Shown here one piece after another: positions 1 to 7,063 of a stretch of 16,911 bases of DNA (its first letter is position 1; each line of letters opens with the position of its first letter). The stretch spans positions 1-16,911 of the forward strand of contig DPJP01000465.1 of assembly GCA_003542955.1 (NCBI GenBank), given 5' to 3'. Under the pieces are notes generated by a model. The model was not told the origin of the DNA, ran no database searches, and saw only the letters and a list, made by a program, of their open reading frames with translations. Both the position numbers and the translations under genes were made by a program. This stretch comes from Armatimonadota bacterium. GTDB taxonomy: Bacteria; Armatimonadota; Zipacnadia; Zipacnadales; UBA11051.

Positions 1-5
1 AACGA

Positions 6-716
6 TCAAAGCCCCGACCCCTCCTGCTCCCTTCCGTAGTCGCACAGTGCCGTGAGCGGACAGGTGGGGCAGTCGGGCCTCTGTGCCCGGCAGACACGTC
101 GCCCGTGCGTGACCATGTTCACATGCAGCCGGTAGCGCAGCTTCACCGGCACGAGGTCTCCGAGCGCATTGTGGATGCGGGCGTCGGAGAGCCCCGGTGG
201 TACCCAACCGAGGCGCTCGGCGATGCGCCGGACATGGGTATCGACCGGGAACACCGGCTTGCCGAGGGAGAACAGCAGCACGCAGGCGGCGGTCTTGGGC
301 CCGACACCGTCGAACTGCAGCAGGTAGTCAGTTGCCTGCTCGACCGTCACCTGGTCGAGGAAGTCGAGTGTGGCGCTACCATGCTCGTCGATGATCTGCC
401 TGATGATGGCCCGTATGCGTGGGGCCTTCTGCCGTGCCAGGCCGCCGGAACGGATGGCGCGGGCGATCTCCCCCACCGGCGCCTCTGCCACGGCGTCCCA
501 GCTACCGAAGCGTCTCGTCAACTCCGCGAACGCGCGAGATGAGTTGGCGTTGGTGGTGCTCTGCGAGAGTATCGTGCGCACCAGCCCACCAACCGGATCG
601 GAGACGCCCGCGAAGCGCGCATCACCATGCAGACGCCTGAGCAGGGCGTCGACTGCGCGCACGTCGTCCTCGACGTTGCCCGCCGGCGAGTTGCTCGGGG
701 TAGTCCGCCTCGTCAT
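6..716 (-). CDS. nth: Endonuclease III-family DNA glycosylase/AP lyase (HhH-GPD, 4Fe-4S)
   Basis: 236 residues, a little longer than E. coli Nth. Members remove oxidised pyrimidines and cleave abasic sites in base-excision repair; the protein is cytosolic. Seen: the helix-hairpin-helix FDGVGPKTA at about 135-143 with catalytic Lys141, then PVDTHVRRIAERLG with catalytic Asp159, and an ILSQST segment at about 49-54 matching the family's conserved Ser-Gln. Four C-terminal cysteines, C209, C216, C219 and C225, have the exact Cx6Cx2Cx5C spacing of the endonuclease III iron-sulfur cluster. The ATG at 714-716 was chosen because the family domain begins about 15 residues later; the same frame stays open far upstream only as a shadow of the next gene. 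Only 16 bases separate it from the stop of the S55 protease gene, so the two are probably co-transcribed. The Shine-Dalgarno is weak (GAGACGG). Substrate specificity within the superfamily cannot be read from sequence, so the symbol is a family-level assignment. Confidence 0.93.
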   Translation of the reverse strand: MTRRTTPSNSPAGNVEDDVRAVDALLRRLHGDARFAGVSDPVGGLVRTILSQSTTNANSSRAFAELTRRFGSWDAVAEAPVGEIARAIRSGGLARQKAPRIRAIIRQIIDEHGSATLDFLDQVTVEQATDYLLQFDGVGPKTAACVLLFSLGKPVFPVDTHVRRIAERLGWVPPGLSDARIHNALGDLVPVKLRYRLHVNMVTHGRRVCRAQRPDCPTCPLTALCDYGREQEGSGL

Positions 717-732
717 CCGTCTCGACTCGGGC

Positions 733-3700
733 TCATCCGACCGGCTCGGCAGTCTGTCCGTCGGGCCAGGTGATGAGCACCGTCTTCTGGTTGCCGGCTC
801 CGTCCCTGGCAGAGACGGTGATGGTGGTCTTCTTCCTGGGGATGGGCATTCGCGCCTCGAAGCGCTCGTTACGGGTGTCGTACATGCCGTCGATGGGCCG
901 GGCGGCATACCAGCGCCCGTTGAGCTTGTAGGCGACCTCCGCGATCGACGAGTAGCCGTCGCTTGCCACACCCGAGAGCACGAGTTCGTCGCCCTCGGCC
1001 TGTGTTGTCTCAACCCACAGCCCCGGCGCCTCATTGTCGACGATGAGCAGCTCGAGCACGGCGGTAGCGGTCTGCTGTGCGCCGGGGTTGCTCGCGCCGT
1101 CATCGGTGACGAGCTTGAGTTGGTAGGCGCCGTTCTTGAGTTCCACGGTCTTCCAGTCGAAGGACTCGTCCTTGGTGGCATCCGGGTCCTCGGTGATCGT
1201 CTGCCAGGCGCGCTCGTCGGTGCGGCGGCAGTAGATATGGGTCGAGAGCGTGTCCTTGTCCTCATCCTTGGCAGTCCAGGTGATCTTGGCCGTACCGGAG
1301 ACGACATCGCCCTCCTTGGGGCTCTTGATGGTGATCTCAGGCGCGCGGTTGGCCGGCATGTACGCGACAGAGACCCTGTGTACTCCGGCGTCATCGCCGG
1401 GGTTCTCGCGTTCGAGTTCGAGGCGGTACTGGAGGTAGCGGGCGGCGGGACTGCCGGCATCGCCGGGCTTACCGTTCTCCAGCGCCGCGGTCCAGGGGCT
1501 CCACGTCTCATCGGAAGGGTCGGAGTTGCCGCCCGACCTGGTGAGCAGTCGCGCCCTGCCGGTGCCGGTCGTGACGGCATCCCAGGTCAGGGCGCCCCAC
1601 TGCGCAACACGCTTGGCGTCGAGCACGGAGGACTCGAGCCATCCCTTCGCCGCGCAACAGGCGTCTACAAACAGAAGGCTCCCCATGTTCGTCGTACCGG
1701 CGATCATCCGACCTTCGCCGAGAGGTTGCAGACAGGTCATATAGGCATGGTCGGAGTCATAGACGACGGCGTTCTGCTTCTCGTCCGCTATGCGGAGCAA
1801 CTCCCCCTCACTGCCGGTGCCGGCGTAGAGCGCCCCGTCGAGCCATGCCAGCGCGTGAATGGACTTGCCTTTGTCCTCGTACAGGGCGACATTGTGTCCC
1901 TGCGCGCCAAGGCGGTATACGCCGCCCCCCTCGGAGGCGGCCGCCGTTGCCGCATAGACCTCCTCGACGGGGCGGTCTGCGCTCTCGCCCACCACCACCA
2001 GCGCGCGGATGTCCTGCTCACCGGCGTCCAGCAGGGCCCTTGAACTGGCGTCCGCGCCAATGCGGTAGACACAGCCGCGGCTCGCCGTGCCGAAGTAGGT
2101 GTGCTCCTTGCCCGCCGCCATGCAGAGCACGTGGGTCTGCGCGAAATCGGCGAAGAGGGCGTTCTTGCCGTCTTCGAGCAGCTCATACACCTGTCCGCGG
2201 GTCCCTGTGCACGCAAGCAATCGGCCGTCCGTGCCGCGGCCGAGCGCCCAGATGTAGTCTGCCGGCAGCTCCCATGCGCGACTCGACTTGCCGTCCTCAT
2301 CAATCCGGTAGATGGTGCCGCCGGGCAATCCCGCCGCCAGCAGCCCCCCGGCTCCATCTGCCAGCAGCGCGCTGACGGCAAAGGCGCCGGTCTCGGCGAA
2401 GTGCTCGACCTGGCGGTCCGCGCCAACGGAGTAGACGGTGCCCGAGCTCCCGGTGCCGATGTAGGCCGTCCCCCTGTCATCGACTGTCGAGGCCAGGATG
2501 TAGAACTCGCCCAGTGTCTTGATCCGCTCGACACGGGGAGCCAGCGTCACCATACCATCGCTCTGGACGGCGATCCCATCCGACTTGCCTTCGAGGAACT
2601 CCTTCGCCTCCGTCTGCGTCCAGCGGCTGACCTGACGGGCGGTCAGCTTGCTCTTCTCCGTGTCCGTATCGCTGTCGTCACCATTGGCGGCGCCGGTTTC
2701 GCTCGTTTCCGCGCTCGCCGTCTCCGACTTGGCCGGGGCGGCCTTCTCGGCAGGTTTGGCCCCTTCCACGCTGACGGTCGTACCCGAGCGGCCCGCGGCG
2801 GCACGCATCGCGGCGGCCACCGGCTCCCTGAACACATCGGCGGCCCAGAGCGTGGTGATGGGCGTAAGCGCATGTGGTGGAAGGTACTCGGGCAGGGCGG
2901 CGGCGCTCTCCCCCTCCTTGGTCGAGGGCGGCTTGGGCTGGGCGCCTTTGGCCCCCTGGCGATCGGCGGTGCTGATCGCCATGTACTCGACACCGTAGAG
3001 CACCCACGGCGTCTTCTCGGTGCGGGAGAGTTCGCTCTTGCCGCTGTAGAGGTCGGTGCGTGGGGACGTGGTGATCAGGTTCTGTATGGACCCCGGCAGA
3101 CGCAGCAACTCGGTCTGCCCCACCATGAGCCCGGTCGTCGGCAGCGATGCGATCAGGACCAGGTCGGTGTTCTGCTCGAGGTCCTGGTAGAATTCGATGA
3201 AGGAGTTCAGGTCGTTGAAGGTGGGAGTGAGCAGTTGCAGGCGGGACCGCAGCGCGTAGGCAAGCTGTCCGCCGGCCACCGCCAGGCGCAGGCTCCCCTT
3301 GGGCGTCTCGAGTGGGATATCGAGCTTGAACACCCGCTCAACCGGCTCTCCGCCGTCGGGCCGCAGGATCACGTGGAGGGTGAGCTGCTCGCCCGCCTTG
3401 GCGACGGCTTCCTCCGCGTAGACCCGCTCGATCATCGCCGTGTCGTCGCGCTCGTTGAACTCGGCCGTGGCCTCGAATGAGGCGACGTTCTGCGCTCGGA
3501 AGCGGTTCTCCTCGAGCAGATACATCGGGAACCCGACCTCCGACATCAGTTGAAGGGCGGCCCCCTGCTGGAAGTAGACGGTGTTAGACTTCTCGACTGT
3601 GTCGCCCTTCTGCCCCACGATCTTGTAGTGGATGGTCGCGGTTCCCTCGTAGCCCGCGGTGAAGGTGGCATCAACCGCGGCGGCCAGGGCGCTCGAGATA

Positions 3701-4770
3701 AGGGCGGAGGTCACCATCGGCTGGTTGGCTACCCGCACCTGGTAGTCGCGTCTGAGCCCGCGCGACTGGTCGACGATGTGGAAGCTCGCGGGGATCATCT
3801 CGGGCTTTCTGCCCATCGTCCCCGCAATTGACCAGGGCGAGTCGCGGTAGACGGTGCCGACATCGACCATGCCTGCGCCCATCTTCGATGAGCGCTGGAT
3901 CGATGGCATTATCTCGTGAATCCAGGCGGTGCACAGCGGCATCTGGATGCTGCCCAACTCCATGAAGGGGTGCCCAAAGGCCAGTACCTGGTCGCCCGCG
4001 GTGTACGTGGCGGTGCCGACGGCAGTGGCCTCGAAGTCGCCCTCGATGAGCCTCACGCCGACGGCGGAGCCGGGCTCGACTGTGACATCCACCGGGTCGG
4101 ACTTGGTTCCGGGGCCGGCGAGGGGCTCAAGCCCGTGGGGCTCGAGCAGCGTGCGCATGGCCGCCAGCGCGTTGGGGCCCATGCCGGCGCAGGTGACGGG
4201 GGCGCGCAGCGGCTGCAGCACGATCGTATCGGACGCGGCGAAGCCGGCGGGGCTCGTCGCCCTTGAGACAACGGCTCCGCGAACATCGCGGCCGGCAACC
4301 TGTATCGGCGCCGAGGCCAACCATGTCGCATCACCGGGCCCCTGCGCCTGTAGGAGTGGCATCGTGGCCTCGAGCATGTCCTCGATTGGGGTGATGCCGA
4401 ACAGCGCCTCCTTCTGCCAGTACCAGCCGTAGGCCAGGGCGCCGAGCAGTCGACCGTTGATATAGCAGGGGCTGCCGCTCATGCCGCCGATGACGCCGGC
4501 GTTGCGCTCCTTGGGCGGGCCGGAGATGAGCTGGGCAAGCACCATGTCCCGTCCGGCGATGGCCTTCTCGAAGCGGCCAACCACCTCGAAGCCGAACTCC
4601 TCGATCTGTACTCCCCTGAAGACCGAGCGCCCTACACCGCGCATGCCCGGCTCGACCTCGGCCGCGCGCATCATGGTATTCGGGTCGAACTCGAGCTCTT
4701 GTGCAGCGGCGAGGGCGCACCAACCGCCCATGACGGCGATGGCCACCATCGTACCCAACACGTGCCTCAT
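733..4770 (-). CDS. Exported SpoIVB-type (S55) serine protease fused to a seven-bladed beta-propeller and Ig-like domains
   Basis: 1345 residues. Signal peptide 1-23 (hydrophobic core, ALAAA|Q cleavage), so it acts outside the cytoplasm. The S55 core is at about 35-330: a strand region MRGVGRSVF (43-51), the serine motif GGMSGSP at 95-101 (Ser98 the likely nucleophile by analogy with SpoIVB), GALAYGW (110-116), then AFGHPFM with His267 and GTVYRDSPWSIAGTMG at 305-320. About 430-600 is beta-rich and unassigned. An Ala/Ser/Thr/Glu/Pro-rich linker spans about 603-710. Seven blades of about 41 residues follow (about 751-1038), each with a GTxxxGxVY-like turn. Next come a domain ending SPAARYLQYRLEL (about 1040-1140), an Ig/fibronectin-like domain starting NRAPEITIKSP, and a second beta-sandwich to the end. 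No PDZ domain is visible, unlike SpoIVB. The ATG at 4768-4770 fits the signal peptide; the frame is open to 4884 but that extension lacks one. It precedes the nth-like gene by 16 bases. Its target is unknown; sporulation is not implied. Confidence 0.85.
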   Translation of the reverse strand: MRHVLGTMVAIAVMGGWCALAAAQELEFDPNTMMRAAEVEPGMRGVGRSVFRGVQIEEFGFEVVGRFEKAIAGRDMVLAQLISGPPKERNAGVIGGMSGSPCYINGRLLGALAYGWYWQKEALFGITPIEDMLEATMPLLQAQGPGDATWLASAPIQVAGRDVRGAVVSRATSPAGFAASDTIVLQPLRAPVTCAGMGPNALAAMRTLLEPHGLEPLAGPGTKSDPVDVTVEPGSAVGVRLIEGDFEATAVGTATYTAGDQVLAFGHPFMELGSIQMPLCTAWIHEIMPSIQRSSKMGAGMVDVGTVYRDSPWSIAGTMGRKPEMIPASFHIVDQSRGLRRDYQVRVANQPMVTSALISSALAAAVDATFTAGYEGTATIHYKIVGQKGDTVEKSNTVYFQQGAALQLMSEVGFPMYLLEENRFRAQNVASFEATAEFNERDDTAMIERVYAEEAVAKAGEQLTLHVILRPDGGEPVERVFKLDIPLETPKGSLRLAVAGGQLAYALRSRLQLLTPTFNDLNSFIEFYQDLEQNTDLVLIASLPTTGLMVGQTELLRLPGSIQNLITTSPRTDLYSGKSELSRTEKTPWVLYGVEYMAISTADRQGAKGAQPKPPSTKEGESAAALPEYLPPHALTPITTLWAADVFREPVAAAMRAAAGRSGTTVSVEGAKPAEKAAPAKSETASAETSETGAANGDDSDTDTEKSKLTARQVSRWTQTEAKEFLEGKSDGIAVQSDGMVTLAPRVERIKTLGEFYILASTVDDRGTAYIGTGSSGTVYSVGADRQVEHFAETGAFAVSALLADGAGGLLAAGLPGGTIYRIDEDGKSSRAWELPADYIWALGRGTDGRLLACTGTRGQVYELLEDGKNALFADFAQTHVLCMAAGKEHTYFGTASRGCVYRIGADASSRALLDAGEQDIRALVVVGESADRPVEEVYAATAAASEGGGVYRLGAQGHNVALYEDKGKSIHALAWLDGALYAGTGSEGELLRIADEKQNAVVYDSDHAYMTCLQPLGEGRMIAGTTNMGSLLFVDACCAAKGWLESSVLDAKRVAQWGALTWDAVTTGTGRARLLTRSGGNSDPSDETWSPWTAALENGKPGDAGSPAARYLQYRLELERENPGDDAGVHRVSVAYMPANRAPEITIKSPKEGDVVSGTAKITWTAKDEDKDTLSTHIYCRRTDERAWQTITEDPDATKDESFDWKTVELKNGAYQLKLVTDDGASNPGAQQTATAVLELLIVDNEAPGLWVETTQAEGDELVLSGVASDGYSSIAEVAYKLNGRWYAARPIDGMYDTRNERFEARMPIPRKKTTITVSARDGAGNQKTVLITWPDGQTAEPVG

Positions 4771-4929
4771 GTCTTTGCCCCATTCGCGCGGGACGGCTGC
4801 CCGCAGGGATCGCTTTCTGCAGACGCGGAAAACTGTAGATAGTGTCAATTCGGCGCCCCGTGGCACTAATCCTGCAGTCGGCAATGGCGCCCTGATTCGC
4901 GCCCTGACAGCAGCCGCCGTGATAGGCGC

Positions 4930-4959
4930 TTGTCATGGGGGCCGGGGGCACGCTATCAT
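4930..4959 (+). promoter_or_regulatory. Candidate sigma-70 promoter for the GT-B gene
   Basis: TTGTCA at 4930-4935 (5 of 6 to the -35 consensus) and TATCAT at 4954-4959 (5 of 6 to the -10 consensus) are 18 bases apart. Transcription would start near 4966 and give a leader of roughly 145 bases before the GTG at 5111. This is the best -35/-10 pair I found in the window, but short matches arise by chance and no start site is known. Confidence 0.4.
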
Positions 4960-5056
4960 TGAGCGTGGACCTGGGGGCGGGAATGGCCTGCCCATCTCGC
5001 TTCGGTACGCCGCCGGGTGTGGAAAGCGTGCCGGGTCACAGCCACAACGATTGGTG

Positions 5057-5079
5057 CCGTGGGCCGTTCTGGGCCACGG
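5057..5079 (+). repeat. Inverted repeat in the leader of the GT-B gene
   Basis: CCGTGG (5057-5062) and CCACGG (5074-5079) are perfect inverted arms around an 11-base centre. After one G-G mismatch a further CC/GG pair can form, leaving a five-base loop. It lies 17 bases upstream of the Shine-Dalgarno, on RNA made from the 4930-4959 promoter. A regulatory role is possible, but a GC-rich chance repeat is equally likely. Confidence 0.3.
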
Positions 5080-5096
5080 ATGGGGCCGTCAGTACC

Positions 5097-5104
5097 AGGA
5101 GGGG
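5097..5104 (+). promoter_or_regulatory. Strong Shine-Dalgarno fixing the GTG start at 5111
   Basis: AGGAGGGG ends six bases before a GTG. It decides the start of the downstream gene, whose frame is otherwise open back to 4481 through intergenic DNA and antisense to the protease gene. Confidence 0.85.
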
Positions 5105-5110
5105 TATACT

Positions 5111-7045
5111 GTGACGACACCGGACTTGTCCGCGACACCAGAACGCAATCTCATCATCGCGACCGCCAGTGCGGCGGAGCGCTCGAGCATCGCCGAGGGC
5201 GAGGTGCTCGTCGAGGCGGTGACCGACCTCTTCTCGCTGGTGAACTCACCGCGGCCTGAGCACGCGCCGCTACGGGAGAGGCTCTCTGAGCTGCGATGGG
5301 ACGCCCACCGCATCTCGGCCCAGCTCGACAGAGCGATGCACCCCCAGGTTGCGGGCTCGAACTTCTGGGCCGACTTCTCCGGCTGGTTCTCGTTCTTCTC
5401 GGTCGGCCCCGCGCTGGCGACCCACGAGGTGCTCAAGCAGCAGATCGCCGAGGGCCGGTGGCGGCGGGCGCGCATCATCGAGACGACACGCGAGGCCAGT
5501 TGGTGGGCAGGGCGCACCTGCATCCACCCGATTGCGGCGCCGCTGCTGGCCGAGGCCGGTATCCCCTTCTCGGCATCGCCGGGCGGATTCACGCGCTGGT
5601 TACGAGGCTCGATGCTCCCCTCCGGCGCCGCCAACCTGGGCCGGCGCGACCTTAATGAGGAGCTGCGGCAGATGGTCGAGGGCGCGCGGACGGCGAGCCC
5701 GGAGATCGCTCGCCGCGATGCTGTCTTCGTCGGCGCGGGCGCCTCATCGGCGCAGATCATCCGCGCCCTCTGGGAGCCGATGACCAGGGAGTCGGGCCTC
5801 AACTGCGCAATCCTGGACTTCCACTGGGACAACTTCACCGCCGCTGCCTCCCGCTACGAGGAACTGATCCGGCACGATATCGGCCAGTTTGTCACCTCCG
5901 CCGACGCCGTGGCGGTGCGGGAGCGGGGCATCAAGTGGCGCACCTGGTTCGACCATTTCCTGCGCCATCGTGACGAGGTCGCGGACTTCGCCACACTCGA
6001 GGACGGCCTCAAGGCCGCTATCACGCAGCGGCTGCAGGCGGTTCTCATCCGTGACCCTGCCACCTGGGACCTGCGCCGCATCGCCTCCGAGCGGGCGCTC
6101 GATTACCTCAACCCGACGGTCATCGTTGCCTTCCACCCCTATACGCCCAACGCGGCGTCGCTGATTCGTGCTGCGCGGGAACGGGGCATCTCGACGGTAC
6201 TGCTTCAGCACGGCATCATGGGTGACTGGGGATATGTCCTTGCCGCACAACCGTTCGATGAAGCGCTCGTGTGGGGCGAGTACTCAGCGCGCATCCACGC
6301 CGCGCTCCTCGGCTCCCAGACCGTCATCACGCGCACCGGCAACTGCGCGTATGACCGCATCACCCAACTCCATGCCGAGATACCCGAGCCCCTTGCTCAA
6401 CTGCGCGCAAAGCACAAGGCCCTGGTGCTGCTGGCGACCCAGCCGAACGAGGGGCAGTTCTTCGAGACGCTCGAGACCTGGTGGATGAAAGATGTCGCCA
6501 TGGCCTGCGAGCTGCTCGACGCAGCGCTGGTCATCAAGCTCCACCCCGCGGACACCAACACGACCCTCTACGCCCGCCTGTTCAAGGCACATCCGAACAC
6601 GGTCAAGATCGTCCAGCACGGGCAGTTTGCTCTGCCGGACCTGCTCGCGGCCTCCGATGCCATGGTCACCCGCGATTCGACCGTGGTCATCGAGGCCGGC
6701 TTGCTCAACATCCCGGCAGTCACCGTGAATCTGACCGGCCGTCGCGACTGGTTCCCCTACGCCGAACTCGGCGGCGCAGTCGCCATCAACCGCCGCGAGG
6801 ACATGCTCGACAGGCTCAGAGAGACGCTCTACAACGAGGAGTTCCGCTCGGAGCTCACGGCACGCCGCCAGCAGTTCCTTCAAGATCAGGTTGGCAAGCT
6901 TGACGGCGGCGCCGGACAGCGCGTCGCCACGGTCATCGCGCGGCACGTCGGCCAGCACAAGTTCGCGGCGGAGGCGGCCCAGGCGGAGAAAGCCGCGGCG
7001 GCCGACGCGCAGACGGCTGACCAGCAGAGCGAGAATCAGCAGTAG
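5111..7045 (+). CDS. GT-B-fold, CDP-glycerol transferase-like protein of surface glycan biosynthesis
   Basis: 644 residues with no signal peptide or membrane helix, so probably cytoplasmic. The C-terminal half (about 335-612) looks like the nucleotide-binding side of GT-B enzymes of the CDP-glycerol glycerophosphotransferase / capsule-synthesis type: VIVAFHPYTPNAAS (337-350), VLLQHGIMGDWGY (363-375), FDEALVWGEYSA (382-393), LVIKLHP (473-479), and RDSTVVIEAGLLNIPAV (521-537), the usual Ser/Thr plus Glu donor-site segment. The N-terminal half (1-330) contains a Rossmann-like stretch, RDAVFVGAGASSAQIIRAL (202-220), and is otherwise unassigned. The last 30 residues are an Ala/Gln/Glu tail, probably disordered. 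The start is GTG with a strong Shine-Dalgarno. The gene faces the MurQ/GKRP-like gene convergently, with 18 bases between stops, and has no glycosyltransferase neighbours. Likely role: transfer of a sugar or polyol phosphate to a cell-surface polymer. A UDP-sugar epimerase-like function is the main alternative. Confidence 0.72.
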   Translation: MTTPDLSATPERNLIIATASAAERSSIAEGEVLVEAVTDLFSLVNSPRPEHAPLRERLSELRWDAHRISAQLDRAMHPQVAGSNFWADFSGWFSFFSVGPALATHEVLKQQIAEGRWRRARIIETTREASWWAGRTCIHPIAAPLLAEAGIPFSASPGGFTRWLRGSMLPSGAANLGRRDLNEELRQMVEGARTASPEIARRDAVFVGAGASSAQIIRALWEPMTRESGLNCAILDFHWDNFTAAASRYEELIRHDIGQFVTSADAVAVRERGIKWRTWFDHFLRHRDEVADFATLEDGLKAAITQRLQAVLIRDPATWDLRRIASERALDYLNPTVIVAFHPYTPNAASLIRAARERGISTVLLQHGIMGDWGYVLAAQPFDEALVWGEYSARIHAALLGSQTVITRTGNCAYDRITQLHAEIPEPLAQLRAKHKALVLLATQPNEGQFFETLETWWMKDVAMACELLDAALVIKLHPADTNTTLYARLFKAHPNTVKIVQHGQFALPDLLAASDAMVTRDSTVVIEAGLLNIPAVTVNLTGRRDWFPYAELGGAVAINRREDMLDRLRETLYNEEFRSELTARRQQFLQDQVGKLDGGAGQRVATVIARHVGQHKFAAEAAQAEKAAAADAQTADQQSENQQ

Positions 7046-7063
7046 GCGGCTGCGCCCGCGACA

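Larger units (their letters stand above)
4771..5110. other. Divergent intergenic region, 340 bases
   Basis: This stretch separates the 5' ends of the minus-strand S55 protease gene and the plus-strand GT-B gene and must hold both promoters. It contains a plausible sigma-70 promoter for the plus-strand gene (4930-4959) and a leader hairpin (5057-5079). On the minus strand a perfect TTGACA hexamer lies at 4843-4848, but the expected -10 position about 17 bases on reads GCGTCT, so I do not call it a promoter. Open frames crossing the region in both directions lack family features and are treated as chance. Confidence 0.7.

Noticed and set aside
717-1580. N-terminal extension of the nth-like frame
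   Set aside because: The extension overlaps the protease gene on the same strand in another frame and is Arg/Pro/Ser-rich; the glycosylase domain starts just after the ATG at 716.
370-2043. 557-residue plus-strand open frame
   Set aside because: It is antisense to the nth-like and protease genes, which have clear family motifs; its translation shows no recognisable domain and it follows the usual GC-rich shadow pattern.
2101-3480. 459-residue plus-strand open frame
   Set aside because: Antisense to the propeller and linker of the protease gene; Gly/Arg-rich, without motifs or a good start context.
4843-4848. Perfect TTGACA on the minus strand upstream of the protease
   Set aside because: No -10-like hexamer at 16-18 bases; kept only as a remark in the intergenic entry.
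4771-4884. 38-residue upstream extension of the S55 protease
   Set aside because: The ATG at 4770 is followed at once by a normal signal peptide; the extension would bury it.
4481-5110. N-terminal extension of the GT-B frame
   Set aside because: It runs antisense through the protease signal-peptide region; a strong Shine-Dalgarno and GTG at 5111 give a better start.
5105-5110. TATACT resembling a -10 box
   Set aside because: It sits between the Shine-Dalgarno and the GTG, and the matching -35 position reads GGGGCC.
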